Assembly (NCBI GenBank): GCA_900553185.1
Contig: USCT01000011.1
Span: 1 to 56,815 of the forward strand
Length of the DNA stretch: 56,815 bases
Direction of reading: 5' to 3'
Source: an uncultured Bacteroides sp.
Lineage (GTDB): Bacteria > Bacteroidota > Bacteroidia > Bacteroidales > Bacteroidaceae
Part shown: in pieces, positions 27,201-35,167 of the stretch
Numbering within the stretch: position 1 is the stretch's first letter
How the letters are laid out: the number at the start of each line of letters is the position of its first letter
Translations under genes and position numbers: made by a program
Notes under the pieces: model-generated
What the model saw: only the letters and a program-made list of their open reading frames with translations
What the model was told of the DNA's origin: nothing
Databases searched by the model: none

Positions 27201-28601
27201 ATGAAAAAAAAGATATTTTTAGGAATCGGGTGCTCTTTTTTACTGGTAGCGCTAGTAGCTTGTACTTCTAATCAGAAAAAAAACGAAACAGGAATAACGG
27301 CGGACAGGATGTTGAATCCGATTTCTCCTCCCGGGTTATATATTGCGGATCCAGAAGTCCGACCAATGCCTGACGGTAGGATTTATGTGTACGGTTCACG
27401 TGATGAACCCGAACATGTTTGGTGTTCCCATTCTTATAATGTATTGTCTACTTCCGACCTGATTCATTGGAATGTGGAGCAGATGTCGTTTGCGACTACC
27501 GGTAAAGGGAAACAAACGAATTATACTGACCGAACGCTGTATGCTCCGGATTGTATTTATCATAACGGGAAATATTACCTGTATTATTGTTTGGAGGGAG
27601 GTGGTGAGGACGAAGGTGTGGCTGTGTCTTCCTCTCCGTATGGCCCCTTTAAAGAGGGTATGAAAATCGAAGGTATCAGCGGAATCGACCCGTCGGTTTT
27701 CATTGACGATGATGGACAGGGGTATCTGTTCTGGGGGCAAGGGTATGCGAAAGGAGCTAAATTGAGCAAGGATATGCTGACGATTGAGGGAGCCGTGCAC
27801 GACAGTTTGCTGACGTATGAGGAGCATGCTTTTAATGAAGCAAGTTCTGTTCGGAAACGAAACGGAATTTATTATTATATATATGGGGGGCACCAACGGC
27901 ACGGAGAATCTAATTGTGCAACATTAAACTATGCAACAGCAACTTCTCCTTTCGGACCGTACACCTATCGAGGAGTTATCATCGACAATTGGGGCAGCAA
28001 TCGGAGGATAGTCAATAATCATGGTTGTATCTTTGAAGTGGACGGTCAATGGTATATTGCCTACCATCGGCCTACGCACGGAGGAGCAATGATGCGCAAG
28101 GCATGTTTGGAACCTATTACCTTCAATCCGGACGGCACTATTCAAGAAGTAGAAATGACAACGCAAGGTATTGGCGGACCGATGTCTCCATTGTTGCGGA
28201 TGGATGCAGCAAGAGCCTGTCTGATGGGAGGACATGTTACTGTAGTCGCCCGTTATCCGAAATATGACATTCCCGTAGAATATTTGGCGGAAATAAGAGA
28301 TGGTGATTATGCTTATTGGAAATACTACGATTTCGATCAAGCGGAAGTGAAACGTTTCATCTGCAAAACATGGGATAATAACCGTGCTGCCAAGATTGAG
28401 CTGCGTTTGGATAGTCCGGAAGGAGAATTGATAGGTGTCTGCGAGTTGGAACCGATGCAAGGTGAGACTGCCTATGTATTACATGAAGCATCAGTCAAAT
28501 CGGTAAAAGGCAAACATGCCCTCGTAATGGTTTTCAGAGGTGATCCTCTTGCAAAAGAAGAAGACATAATGAATCTGGAATGGTTTACTTTTACCGAATA
28601 A
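27201..28601 (+). CDS. GH43 lipoprotein with C-terminal CBM6-like domain
   Basis: The 466-residue protein has a lipobox (LVALVAC). The five-bladed propeller (about 40-330) shows the three GH43 carboxylates: base Asp50 (IADPEVRP), pKa modulator Asp163 (SGIDPSVF) and acid Glu213 (HAFNEASSV). The C-terminal domain (about 350-466) contains DNNRAAKIELRLDSPEGELI and VKGKHALVMVFRG, like CBM6 and like the insert in the beta-helix protein just upstream. GH43 enzymes act mostly on alpha-L-arabinofuranosides or beta-D-xylosides, with some on galactosides, and the subfamily cannot be fixed by eye. It is likely an exo-enzyme anchored in a membrane. A GH35 relic follows it. Confidence 0.88.
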   Translation: MKKKIFLGIGCSFLLVALVACTSNQKKNETGITADRMLNPISPPGLYIADPEVRPMPDGRIYVYGSRDEPEHVWCSHSYNVLSTSDLIHWNVEQMSFATTGKGKQTNYTDRTLYAPDCIYHNGKYYLYYCLEGGGEDEGVAVSSSPYGPFKEGMKIEGISGIDPSVFIDDDGQGYLFWGQGYAKGAKLSKDMLTIEGAVHDSLLTYEEHAFNEASSVRKRNGIYYYIYGGHQRHGESNCATLNYATATSPFGPYTYRGVIIDNWGSNRRIVNNHGCIFEVDGQWYIAYHRPTHGGAMMRKACLEPITFNPDGTIQEVEMTTQGIGGPMSPLLRMDAARACLMGGHVTVVARYPKYDIPVEYLAEIRDGDYAYWKYYDFDQAEVKRFICKTWDNNRAAKIELRLDSPEGELIGVCELEPMQGETAYVLHEASVKSVKGKHALVMVFRGDPLAKEEDIMNLEWFTFTE

Positions 28602-28672
28602 GCCTCCTAAAAAGTAAAATGTTTAGCCGTCTGTTGGATGATAAGATTATTGAAAAAGTCTGTAACTGCTAT

Positions 28673-28801
28673 AACATCTGCCGTCATGGGAAGGCAGCTC
28701 CGCAGCCCGAGTTTTATTTGCCGGAATATTGGTCGAACTTCGGAATGGGTGGGAAGGATGTTTTGGTGTTGGGATTGCGTCAGTTATCCCATAGTGTATA
28801 A
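28673..28801 (+). pseudogene. Relic of a GH35 C-terminus
   Basis: The frame encodes NICRHGKAAPQPEFYLPEYW, then SNFGMGGKDVLVLGLRQLSH, matching NIGRHWEAGPQREFYLPECW and NFGKDKKNVLVLGLRQTVNG of the GH35 at 16706. The sequence upstream is unrelated and no start or catalytic part exists. It lies in a 360-base gap between the GH43 and alkaline phosphatase genes. The rest of the gap (28802-28961) shows nothing else. Confidence 0.75.
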
Positions 28802-28961
28802 TGATGCGTTGTTTGTGAGCGAGAAAAATGAATATGTGTGGTGGTATGTTGTGGAACGAACCACATTCCGAACATCCATTTATAGTTTGTAACACAATGA
28901 TGAATTGTATATGATTTGTGTCTTATTTAGTGATATAATGGAATTAATGAATTAAGAATAG

Positions 28962-30020
28962 ATGAAAAAATTATTTAATTGTGCAGTATTGTGGCTTGCT
29001 TTTGCAAGCATGGCCTTAGCCAAAAGCCCGAAAAATATCATTATTATGATTGGTGACGGGATGGGAATCAACCAGATTCAAGCTGCTTATACGCAGAATG
29101 GCGGACACCTGAACATGACAGACCGTTGTCCTTTTGTTGGCTTGCGTCGAACGAACTCCGCCAATAGTTACACAACCGATTCGGCTGCCGGTGGAACGGC
29201 TATTGCCACAGGCACGAAAACGAACAACGGAATGGTCGGTATGACTCCGGACAGTGTCCCGTTGAACTCGATTATCCGGTTGGCTACTTTGAAAGGCTTA
29301 TCGACGGGAGTTATTGCTACCAGTTCGTTGACTGATGCTACTCCGGCCTCTTTCGTGGCCCATCAACCTTCACGTTATATGCAGGAAGAAATTGCGGCAG
29401 ATTATTTGAATAGCGACATCAATCTTTTCATTGGTGGCGGGAGAAAATATTTTGAGCGGCGGAAAGATGGCCGGAACATATCGGAAGAAATGGAGGAAAA
29501 GGGTTACGAGGTAGTTTATTCCTTGGCTGAAGCTAAGGATATTTCCGGTAATCTGGGCGTGTTGCTTTCCGAAGACGGGATGGAACCAGTTGATAAGCGA
29601 GAAAATGGCTTTCTGGCAAATGCTACGGAATTGGCGATAGAGCAATTGTCGGAAAATAAGAAAGGCTTTGTCCTGATGGTGGAAGGTTCCCAAATAGATT
29701 GGGGTGGACATAATAACGACCAGGAATACATGGTAGGCGAGACCATTGACTTTGACCGGGCGGTAGGCAAAGCGCTCGATTTTGCAGAAAAAGACGGAAA
29801 CACATTGGTGGTTATCACGGCGGACCATGAAACTGGTGGTATTGCTATCCATGGTGGTGACTATGACAAGAAAGAGGTTACAGTGAAATATACAACGGGT
29901 GGACATTCGGCTTCCCCTGTCCCGTTTTTCTCTTACGGACCTGGTGCTGAACAGTTTGCCGGCTTTAAAGACAATACGGCCTCTTTCCATTTGATGAAAA
30001 AACTGTTGGGAATAAAATAA
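28962..30020 (+). CDS. Secreted alkaline phosphatase (PhoA family)
   Basis: The 352-residue protein has a signal peptide ending SMALA. Family motifs are in order: metal-binding Asp (NIIIMIGDGMG), nucleophile Ser74 (TTDSAAGGTAIATGTK), DATPASFVAHQPSR, the Glu/Asp/His cluster (MVEGSQIDWGGHNND), TADHETGG and the last metal His (TTGGHSASPVPF). It is shorter than E. coli PhoA but complete. It would remove terminal phosphate from sugars or glycans in the periplasm. It lies only 20 bases before the GH92 with a Gln in the acid position, a pairing that makes sense if that GH92 exposes phosphomonoesters. Phosphate-starvation control is not evident from the sequence. Confidence 0.93.
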   Translation: MKKLFNCAVLWLAFASMALAKSPKNIIIMIGDGMGINQIQAAYTQNGGHLNMTDRCPFVGLRRTNSANSYTTDSAAGGTAIATGTKTNNGMVGMTPDSVPLNSIIRLATLKGLSTGVIATSSLTDATPASFVAHQPSRYMQEEIAADYLNSDINLFIGGGRKYFERRKDGRNISEEMEEKGYEVVYSLAEAKDISGNLGVLLSEDGMEPVDKRENGFLANATELAIEQLSENKKGFVLMVEGSQIDWGGHNNDQEYMVGETIDFDRAVGKALDFAEKDGNTLVVITADHETGGIAIHGGDYDKKEVTVKYTTGGHSASPVPFFSYGPGAEQFAGFKDNTASFHLMKKLLGIK

Positions 30021-30040
30021 GTATTAAAATAGTATTCGTA

Positions 30041-32059
30041 ATGGCTTTTCGAATTAAGTTATTAGGATTGGTATGTCTTTGGCTAATTGCTGGAGACAAG
30101 TCAGTATACGGACAACAGTTGTATACTGACTTGGTAAATTTATTTATGGGAACATCTGGCGATCACGGACAGGTATCGCCAGCTGCTACGGTACCTTTCG
30201 GTATGGTGGCGGTCGGACCGGATAGTTCACCCAGACAGCATGCTGGGTATGATTATGCCGAGACAAGGACATCCGGCATTTCCGTCAACCGCCTGTCAGG
30301 AGTGGGATGTGGTGGTTGTGGAGGCAATCTCAGTATTCGGCCGGTTGCCTATGAACAGGAGTGGAAGCGGATCCCGGAAACGGAAACAGCTTCTCCCGGT
30401 TATTATTCGGTAGCATTTGATGATGGAACAACAGTCTGTCTGACAGCTACGGAACGTATGGCCGTGGAGAAATACCATTTTGACCGGAAGAAAAAGGAGC
30501 AGGCACTTTACGTTGATTTCTTTTCTTCCTTTTCAGGAGCGTCGGCACAGTATAAAAAAGTGTCGGATAATGAAATACAGGGTGTCATACAGGGTGGAAA
30601 TACTTGTGGAGTCGGTGCTTACCAATTGGCATTCAGTCTATACACTGATATACCTTTTATTTATACACCGTTAGAGAAGGGTAAAGGAAAGCTTTCGTTT
30701 GATAATGTGGAAGGGGTAGAGGTACGTATTGCCCTCTCTTCTGTTTCTCCAATGGAAGCCTCGTGGGAGATAAAAGAATCATTGAGGAACGATTTTGACC
30801 AATTCCGTAGAACGGCATCCGATAAATGGAATGAAGTCTTGTCACGGATAGAGGTGGAAGGAGGGACTGATGAGGAACGTATCCTTTTCTATACTTCATT
30901 GTATCGTGCCAGTCTGAGTCCTCATGAAGTAGCTCGTTCGGGAGAATTCTATCGTGCGACGGACGGTAATCTGCATTTGGCTGACAATAAGACCTTTTAT
31001 AGTTCATGGTCTATCTGGGATACGTTCAGGGCCAAGTTCACGCTGTTGAATCTGCTGGTGCCGGACAGGATGCCGGATATTGCCCATTCTCTGTTGCTAC
31101 TATATCGCAACGGCAAGGAAGTCTGGAGTACCTCTTTCGAGCCGACCCCCTCGGTGCGAACTGAACATACGGCAACCGTCTTATTGGACTGTTATCATCG
31201 CGGTGTGAAAGGTATTGATTTCAGTATAGCCTATCAGGCAATGAAAGAAGAGGTGGATGCTCTGAAACCCAAATCGCCCGACCAGCAGATGGAAGCAGTA
31301 ACTGACTTGTGGACTTTGTCGCAAATAGCCGCTATTGTGGGACAGACGGAAGATGAACAGAAGTATAAAGCCTTGGCCGAACAACTGTTCGAACAGACCT
31401 GGAAAAAAGAATTCATGAACATCACGCCGGATTATGCCAAGATGGGAGGAAACGGAATGTATCAGGGAACTGCCTGGCAATATCGATGGGCTGCCCCATT
31501 CTATTTGGATAAGATGAAGGAATGGGTGGGCGAGGAGAAATTGGTAGAGCAACTTTCCTATTTCTTCAACCATTCGTTGTATAACCAGGGGAACGAACCG
31601 GACATACATGTCCCTTATATATTCAATAAACTGGGTAGGCCGGATTTGACCCGCGATATTGTGTACCGCCTGCTGACAGACGATAAGATGGTGCATCTCT
31701 ATGGCGGTAATGCTGAGTTTACTACTCCTTACGTCGGGCGTGCTTTCCGTAACCATCCTGAGGGTTACATGCCAGAGATGGATGAAGATGACGGTACGAT
31801 GAGTGCGTGGTATGCTTTCAGTGCGATGGGGTTGTTCCCCTTGGTGATTGGCAGTGACGAGTACGAGCTGGTTGCTCCTTTGTTCGATAAGGTGGTTTTG
31901 CATTTGCCCGAAGGACGGGATTTGGTAATTACCGCGAAGAACAGGAAGAAGCGGAACAAGGATGCCAAGAAGGTCTTGTTAAACGGGGTGGAGTTGAAGG
32001 ATTTCTGCCTCCGCCATGCTGCGCTTGAAAAGGGTGGAAGACTGACCTTTGTCTTTTAG
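30041..32059 (+). CDS. GH92 alpha-mannosidase homologue with Gln at the general-acid position
   Basis: The 672-residue secreted protein has a signal peptide ending SVYGQQ and is short for GH92. An N-terminal beta-sandwich begins TDLVNLFMGTSGDHGQVSPA, followed by TVPFGMVAVGPDS. The (alpha/alpha)6 catalytic domain contains SLWDTF-like SSWSIWDTFRAKFTLL, GNEPDIHVPYIFNKLG and DEDDGTMSAWYAFSAMGLFP. Where the other three GH92 in this window have Glu in the E-G-N-x-W-Q type motif, this one reads MYQGTAWQYRW, with Gln475 (CAG, 31463-31465). From memory, GH92 enzymes that cleave mannose-alpha-1-phospho-6-mannose also carry Gln there, because a phosphate leaving group needs no acid. The alkaline phosphatase gene ends 20 bases upstream. 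I infer a phosphodiester-cleaving mannosidase. An inactive or differently specific GH92 is the alternative. Confidence 0.9.
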   Translation: MAFRIKLLGLVCLWLIAGDKSVYGQQLYTDLVNLFMGTSGDHGQVSPAATVPFGMVAVGPDSSPRQHAGYDYAETRTSGISVNRLSGVGCGGCGGNLSIRPVAYEQEWKRIPETETASPGYYSVAFDDGTTVCLTATERMAVEKYHFDRKKKEQALYVDFFSSFSGASAQYKKVSDNEIQGVIQGGNTCGVGAYQLAFSLYTDIPFIYTPLEKGKGKLSFDNVEGVEVRIALSSVSPMEASWEIKESLRNDFDQFRRTASDKWNEVLSRIEVEGGTDEERILFYTSLYRASLSPHEVARSGEFYRATDGNLHLADNKTFYSSWSIWDTFRAKFTLLNLLVPDRMPDIAHSLLLLYRNGKEVWSTSFEPTPSVRTEHTATVLLDCYHRGVKGIDFSIAYQAMKEEVDALKPKSPDQQMEAVTDLWTLSQIAAIVGQTEDEQKYKALAEQLFEQTWKKEFMNITPDYAKMGGNGMYQGTAWQYRWAAPFYLDKMKEWVGEEKLVEQLSYFFNHSLYNQGNEPDIHVPYIFNKLGRPDLTRDIVYRLLTDDKMVHLYGGNAEFTTPYVGRAFRNHPEGYMPEMDEDDGTMSAWYAFSAMGLFPLVIGSDEYELVAPLFDKVVLHLPEGRDLVITAKNRKKRNKDAKKVLLNGVELKDFCLRHAALEKGGRLTFVF

Positions 32060-32167
32060 TTTCAAAAGGCCACAGCGTGACATTGCCCGATGGGGTACAG
32101 ATGTGTACGCATATAAACGAATGCTAAGTATTGAATTTGAATCTAAACTTGAAAAATAGAAGAATCT

Positions 32168-35146
32168 ATGAAATGGAAACAGATAACCGTATTGGCGGTA
32201 TTGACGACATCCTGCTTGTTGGCGGAAGCGAAAGTAAAACCTATTGTACATTATAACTTTGGAAAATCAGGGAATGTCACCTATGCTGTGGCTCCGGAGC
32301 GGTTGGAACCGGTGACGGGAAAAGGCTCGCTGGTGGCGGTGGGGCGACCTGTCTTCTATGCCGATGCACCCGGCGACAAGAAGATGAAAGGTGAAGGCGG
32401 AATCCTGTTTAACGGCGATGGCGACGGATATAAACAGGCATCAGCCGTAGGTATTCCAACCGACAATCAGGTATTGGAAGTATGGGTTAAGCCCAGGCTG
32501 AATACCCAATTGAGTGAAAAAGAAAATCAGCAGGCACAGGTGCTACTTTCCAATGGGACAGCTAAAGAAGGATATGTGTTTGTTCATCAGAAAGGGCATT
32601 GGTATCTTATCTCCGGCGGTTCGGGACGGGTAGAAGTCGGGGAGGTGTCTCATAACGCCTGGACGCATCTGGCCATGGTGGTGGAAGATGGAAAAGGTTC
32701 TGTCTGGATGAATGGGAAGAAGACCGGGACATTCAAACCGACTAAAACCTTGGCACCGCATTTCTCCATCGCTGTTTCGGAAGATGGAAAAGAGGCTTTT
32801 TACGGCGAAGTCTATGAGGTAAGGTACAGTACGTTTGCTACGGGTAAGTTTGATCCGGAGTCTGATTTCCTGCTGGATTATAAAAAGCTCAAAGAGACCG
32901 GTAAGCAACGCTTGGCCGAACGCCGTGCCTTGGTGCAACAACTGGAACAGGCGGGTGAGGGCAAGAAGGTCGTAGCGGAGCTTCCCGCTGTCTGTCAGGA
33001 AAAGGACTGGCTGATCAGTCAGATAGAGGAACCGGCCTGTTTGTATGTACAGCAGTCGGAAGATGGGGTAACATCCAGTTTCCAGTTGAATAACGGGTTG
33101 ATTTCACGTACTTTTTATGTCGGCGAGAATATTGCCTGTGTAGGATATAAGAATCTTTCGAATGGGGCCGAGTATTTGCGGGCGGTGAAGCCGGAAGCAC
33201 GTGTTTGTATTGACAGCGTATGGTATGAAGTCGGCGGATTGAAAGGACAGCCGGAATTGTCTTATCTGTTGGATAGTTGGTATACGGAAATGGAGGCATC
33301 CGACTTGGCGTTTACACTGGCGAAAGTGGAAACCGGGCTTCCGCTGATGCGCTATCCGTGGACACCGAAGTATAATGCCGTTCCGGCAGACTGGCCTGCC
33401 AAGGGCCTGCGCATGGAGATGACTTTTGTACCGACCGAAAGCATGGTGGATGTGAAAGATATGCAGGTGAAGGTCAACTATGAAATCTATCAGGGCTTGC
33501 CTGTAATCGCCAAATGGATAGAGGTGATTAATGAAGGCGAAAAGGAAGTGTTGTTGAACGATATGGAGTGTGAGGTACTGGCTGTCAACCAGGATCAGGT
33601 GAAACGTCTGCATGTGGAGAGTGATTTCTCCTTTGCGTTGGTCAATGCGGATCTGGAGGGTAGTGCGTTGATGCATTATGCCGGTACTCCCAAACCTTAT
33701 CACGTGGGTGGTTCTACAACCAAATGGACGGTCGACAAAGACTATAATACTTGGGCCAGCCATAATCAGGCAGAGGACAAGTTCCTGGGTTTCCCACATC
33801 ATAATTTGTTGTTGAGCAAACTGCCGATGGGACCTTATACGAAAGTTAACCGGGAGGCTCCCTTCAAATCGTACATTACCTTCGAATTGTTGCAGGATAG
33901 CGATGACCGTGAGCGGCAGTCACTCGGCCATCGTCGGATGTATAAGAAGTTGGCTCCGCAGACCACCGAGTCACTGATTGCCGGAGGCATCACTTCGCAC
34001 GATGAAGCGAAGCTGAAAGGGTTTATCGACCAGATGGCGGAACTGGGCCTCGAGCAGTTGGATATTATGGCATGGCCGGGCATCAGCCATGATAACCTGG
34101 ATTCTACTTATGTACAGTTGTGGCGAAGGGTGGCTACATACGCCAAAGAGCGTGGTATCGTGATGGGTGGTTACGAATTGCAGGTGGCCTCTCGCGGACG
34201 AGGAGCTGAGGTGGATTGTATCCATCCGGAGACCGGCAAGCCGGGTAGCCTTTTCGGGCAGAGTGTCTGCATTGCCAGCGGGTGGAAAGACACTTATTAT
34301 CCGAAGATGTGGGAGTTCTTCGATAAAACTGGATTCATGACGTATAATATGGACGGTCCGTATCACGGCGACCCGTGTGCCTCTACGGTTCATCCGCATC
34401 ATATGCGGTTGGAAGATTCGCAGTGGCAGCAATGGAAGACGCAGGTAGAGGTCATTCATGAACTGAAACGTAGAGGAATGTACGTCCCTATTCCGGACTG
34501 GTATTTCCTCAACGGACAAAACGCTACTGGAATGGGATACCGTGAAGCCAGTGCCAACCTGACTCCGCAACAGCAACTCTTGTTGGGCCGACAGTATATC
34601 TATGACGGAACCTGGCATAAGATCCCGACGATGGGATGGATGACTTTGCAGCTGGTCGGCTTCTATACAAATGATCCGCGTGTAGGGTTAGAGCCTTTAT
34701 GTGACAATTTAGACCGCTATGAAGCGCAGCTGATGCAGTTTCTGGGAAGCGGATGCCACCTGACTATCCGCGGAAATCGCTTGTATGATACGCCGGAAAC
34801 GAAGCAGATGGTGTCTCGTTGTATCAATTGGTTTAAGGAATACCGCGACATATTGACTTCCGATATTATCCATGTCAGCCGTCCGACCGGTCGCGACCTG
34901 GACTGCATGATGCACGTGAATCCTTTCATCCGTCATAAAGGGATGGTGGTTGTGTTCAATCCGACCGACAGGGATATCACGAAAGAGATGCGTCTGCCGC
35001 TGTATTATACGGGCTTGAAGGATAAGGCTACAGTTACCTCTTCAGACGGAAGCAGGCAGAACTTTTCGTTGAACCAGAAAGGTGAATTACTGCTGCCGGT
35101 CTCGATAAAGGCGCAGGGCATTTCCTGGTATCTGATAGAAGAATAG
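32168..35146 (+). CDS. Secreted GH-D-like TIM-barrel glycosidase candidate with LamG-like N-terminus (family X, copy 2)
   Basis: The 992-residue protein has a signal peptide ending LLAEA. Residues about 25-240 form a laminin-G/concanavalin-like domain (YVFVHQKGHWYLISGGSGRV and HLAMVVEDGKGSVWMNGKKT). The rest matches the protein at 2028: beta-sandwich (about 300-590), barrel (about 600-870) and C-terminal beta domain ending SIKAQGISWYLIEE. Conserved acidic residues are Asp729 (YNMDGPYHGDPCAST) and Glu793 (GMGYREAS), and GNRLYDTPETK is shared. The two copies have the same catalytic part but different carbohydrate-binding N-termini. It lies between two GH92 genes, so it may act on mannose-bearing oligosaccharides. 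Family and activity are unknown; GH36/GH27-like alpha-glycosidase is only a structural guess. Confidence 0.6.
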   Translation: MKWKQITVLAVLTTSCLLAEAKVKPIVHYNFGKSGNVTYAVAPERLEPVTGKGSLVAVGRPVFYADAPGDKKMKGEGGILFNGDGDGYKQASAVGIPTDNQVLEVWVKPRLNTQLSEKENQQAQVLLSNGTAKEGYVFVHQKGHWYLISGGSGRVEVGEVSHNAWTHLAMVVEDGKGSVWMNGKKTGTFKPTKTLAPHFSIAVSEDGKEAFYGEVYEVRYSTFATGKFDPESDFLLDYKKLKETGKQRLAERRALVQQLEQAGEGKKVVAELPAVCQEKDWLISQIEEPACLYVQQSEDGVTSSFQLNNGLISRTFYVGENIACVGYKNLSNGAEYLRAVKPEARVCIDSVWYEVGGLKGQPELSYLLDSWYTEMEASDLAFTLAKVETGLPLMRYPWTPKYNAVPADWPAKGLRMEMTFVPTESMVDVKDMQVKVNYEIYQGLPVIAKWIEVINEGEKEVLLNDMECEVLAVNQDQVKRLHVESDFSFALVNADLEGSALMHYAGTPKPYHVGGSTTKWTVDKDYNTWASHNQAEDKFLGFPHHNLLLSKLPMGPYTKVNREAPFKSYITFELLQDSDDRERQSLGHRRMYKKLAPQTTESLIAGGITSHDEAKLKGFIDQMAELGLEQLDIMAWPGISHDNLDSTYVQLWRRVATYAKERGIVMGGYELQVASRGRGAEVDCIHPETGKPGSLFGQSVCIASGWKDTYYPKMWEFFDKTGFMTYNMDGPYHGDPCASTVHPHHMRLEDSQWQQWKTQVEVIHELKRRGMYVPIPDWYFLNGQNATGMGYREASANLTPQQQLLLGRQYIYDGTWHKIPTMGWMTLQLVGFYTNDPRVGLEPLCDNLDRYEAQLMQFLGSGCHLTIRGNRLYDTPETKQMVSRCINWFKEYRDILTSDIIHVSRPTGRDLDCMMHVNPFIRHKGMVVVFNPTDRDITKEMRLPLYYTGLKDKATVTSSDGSRQNFSLNQKGELLLPVSIKAQGISWYLIEE

Positions 35147-35167
35147 AGTATAGGATGAAATAAGGAG

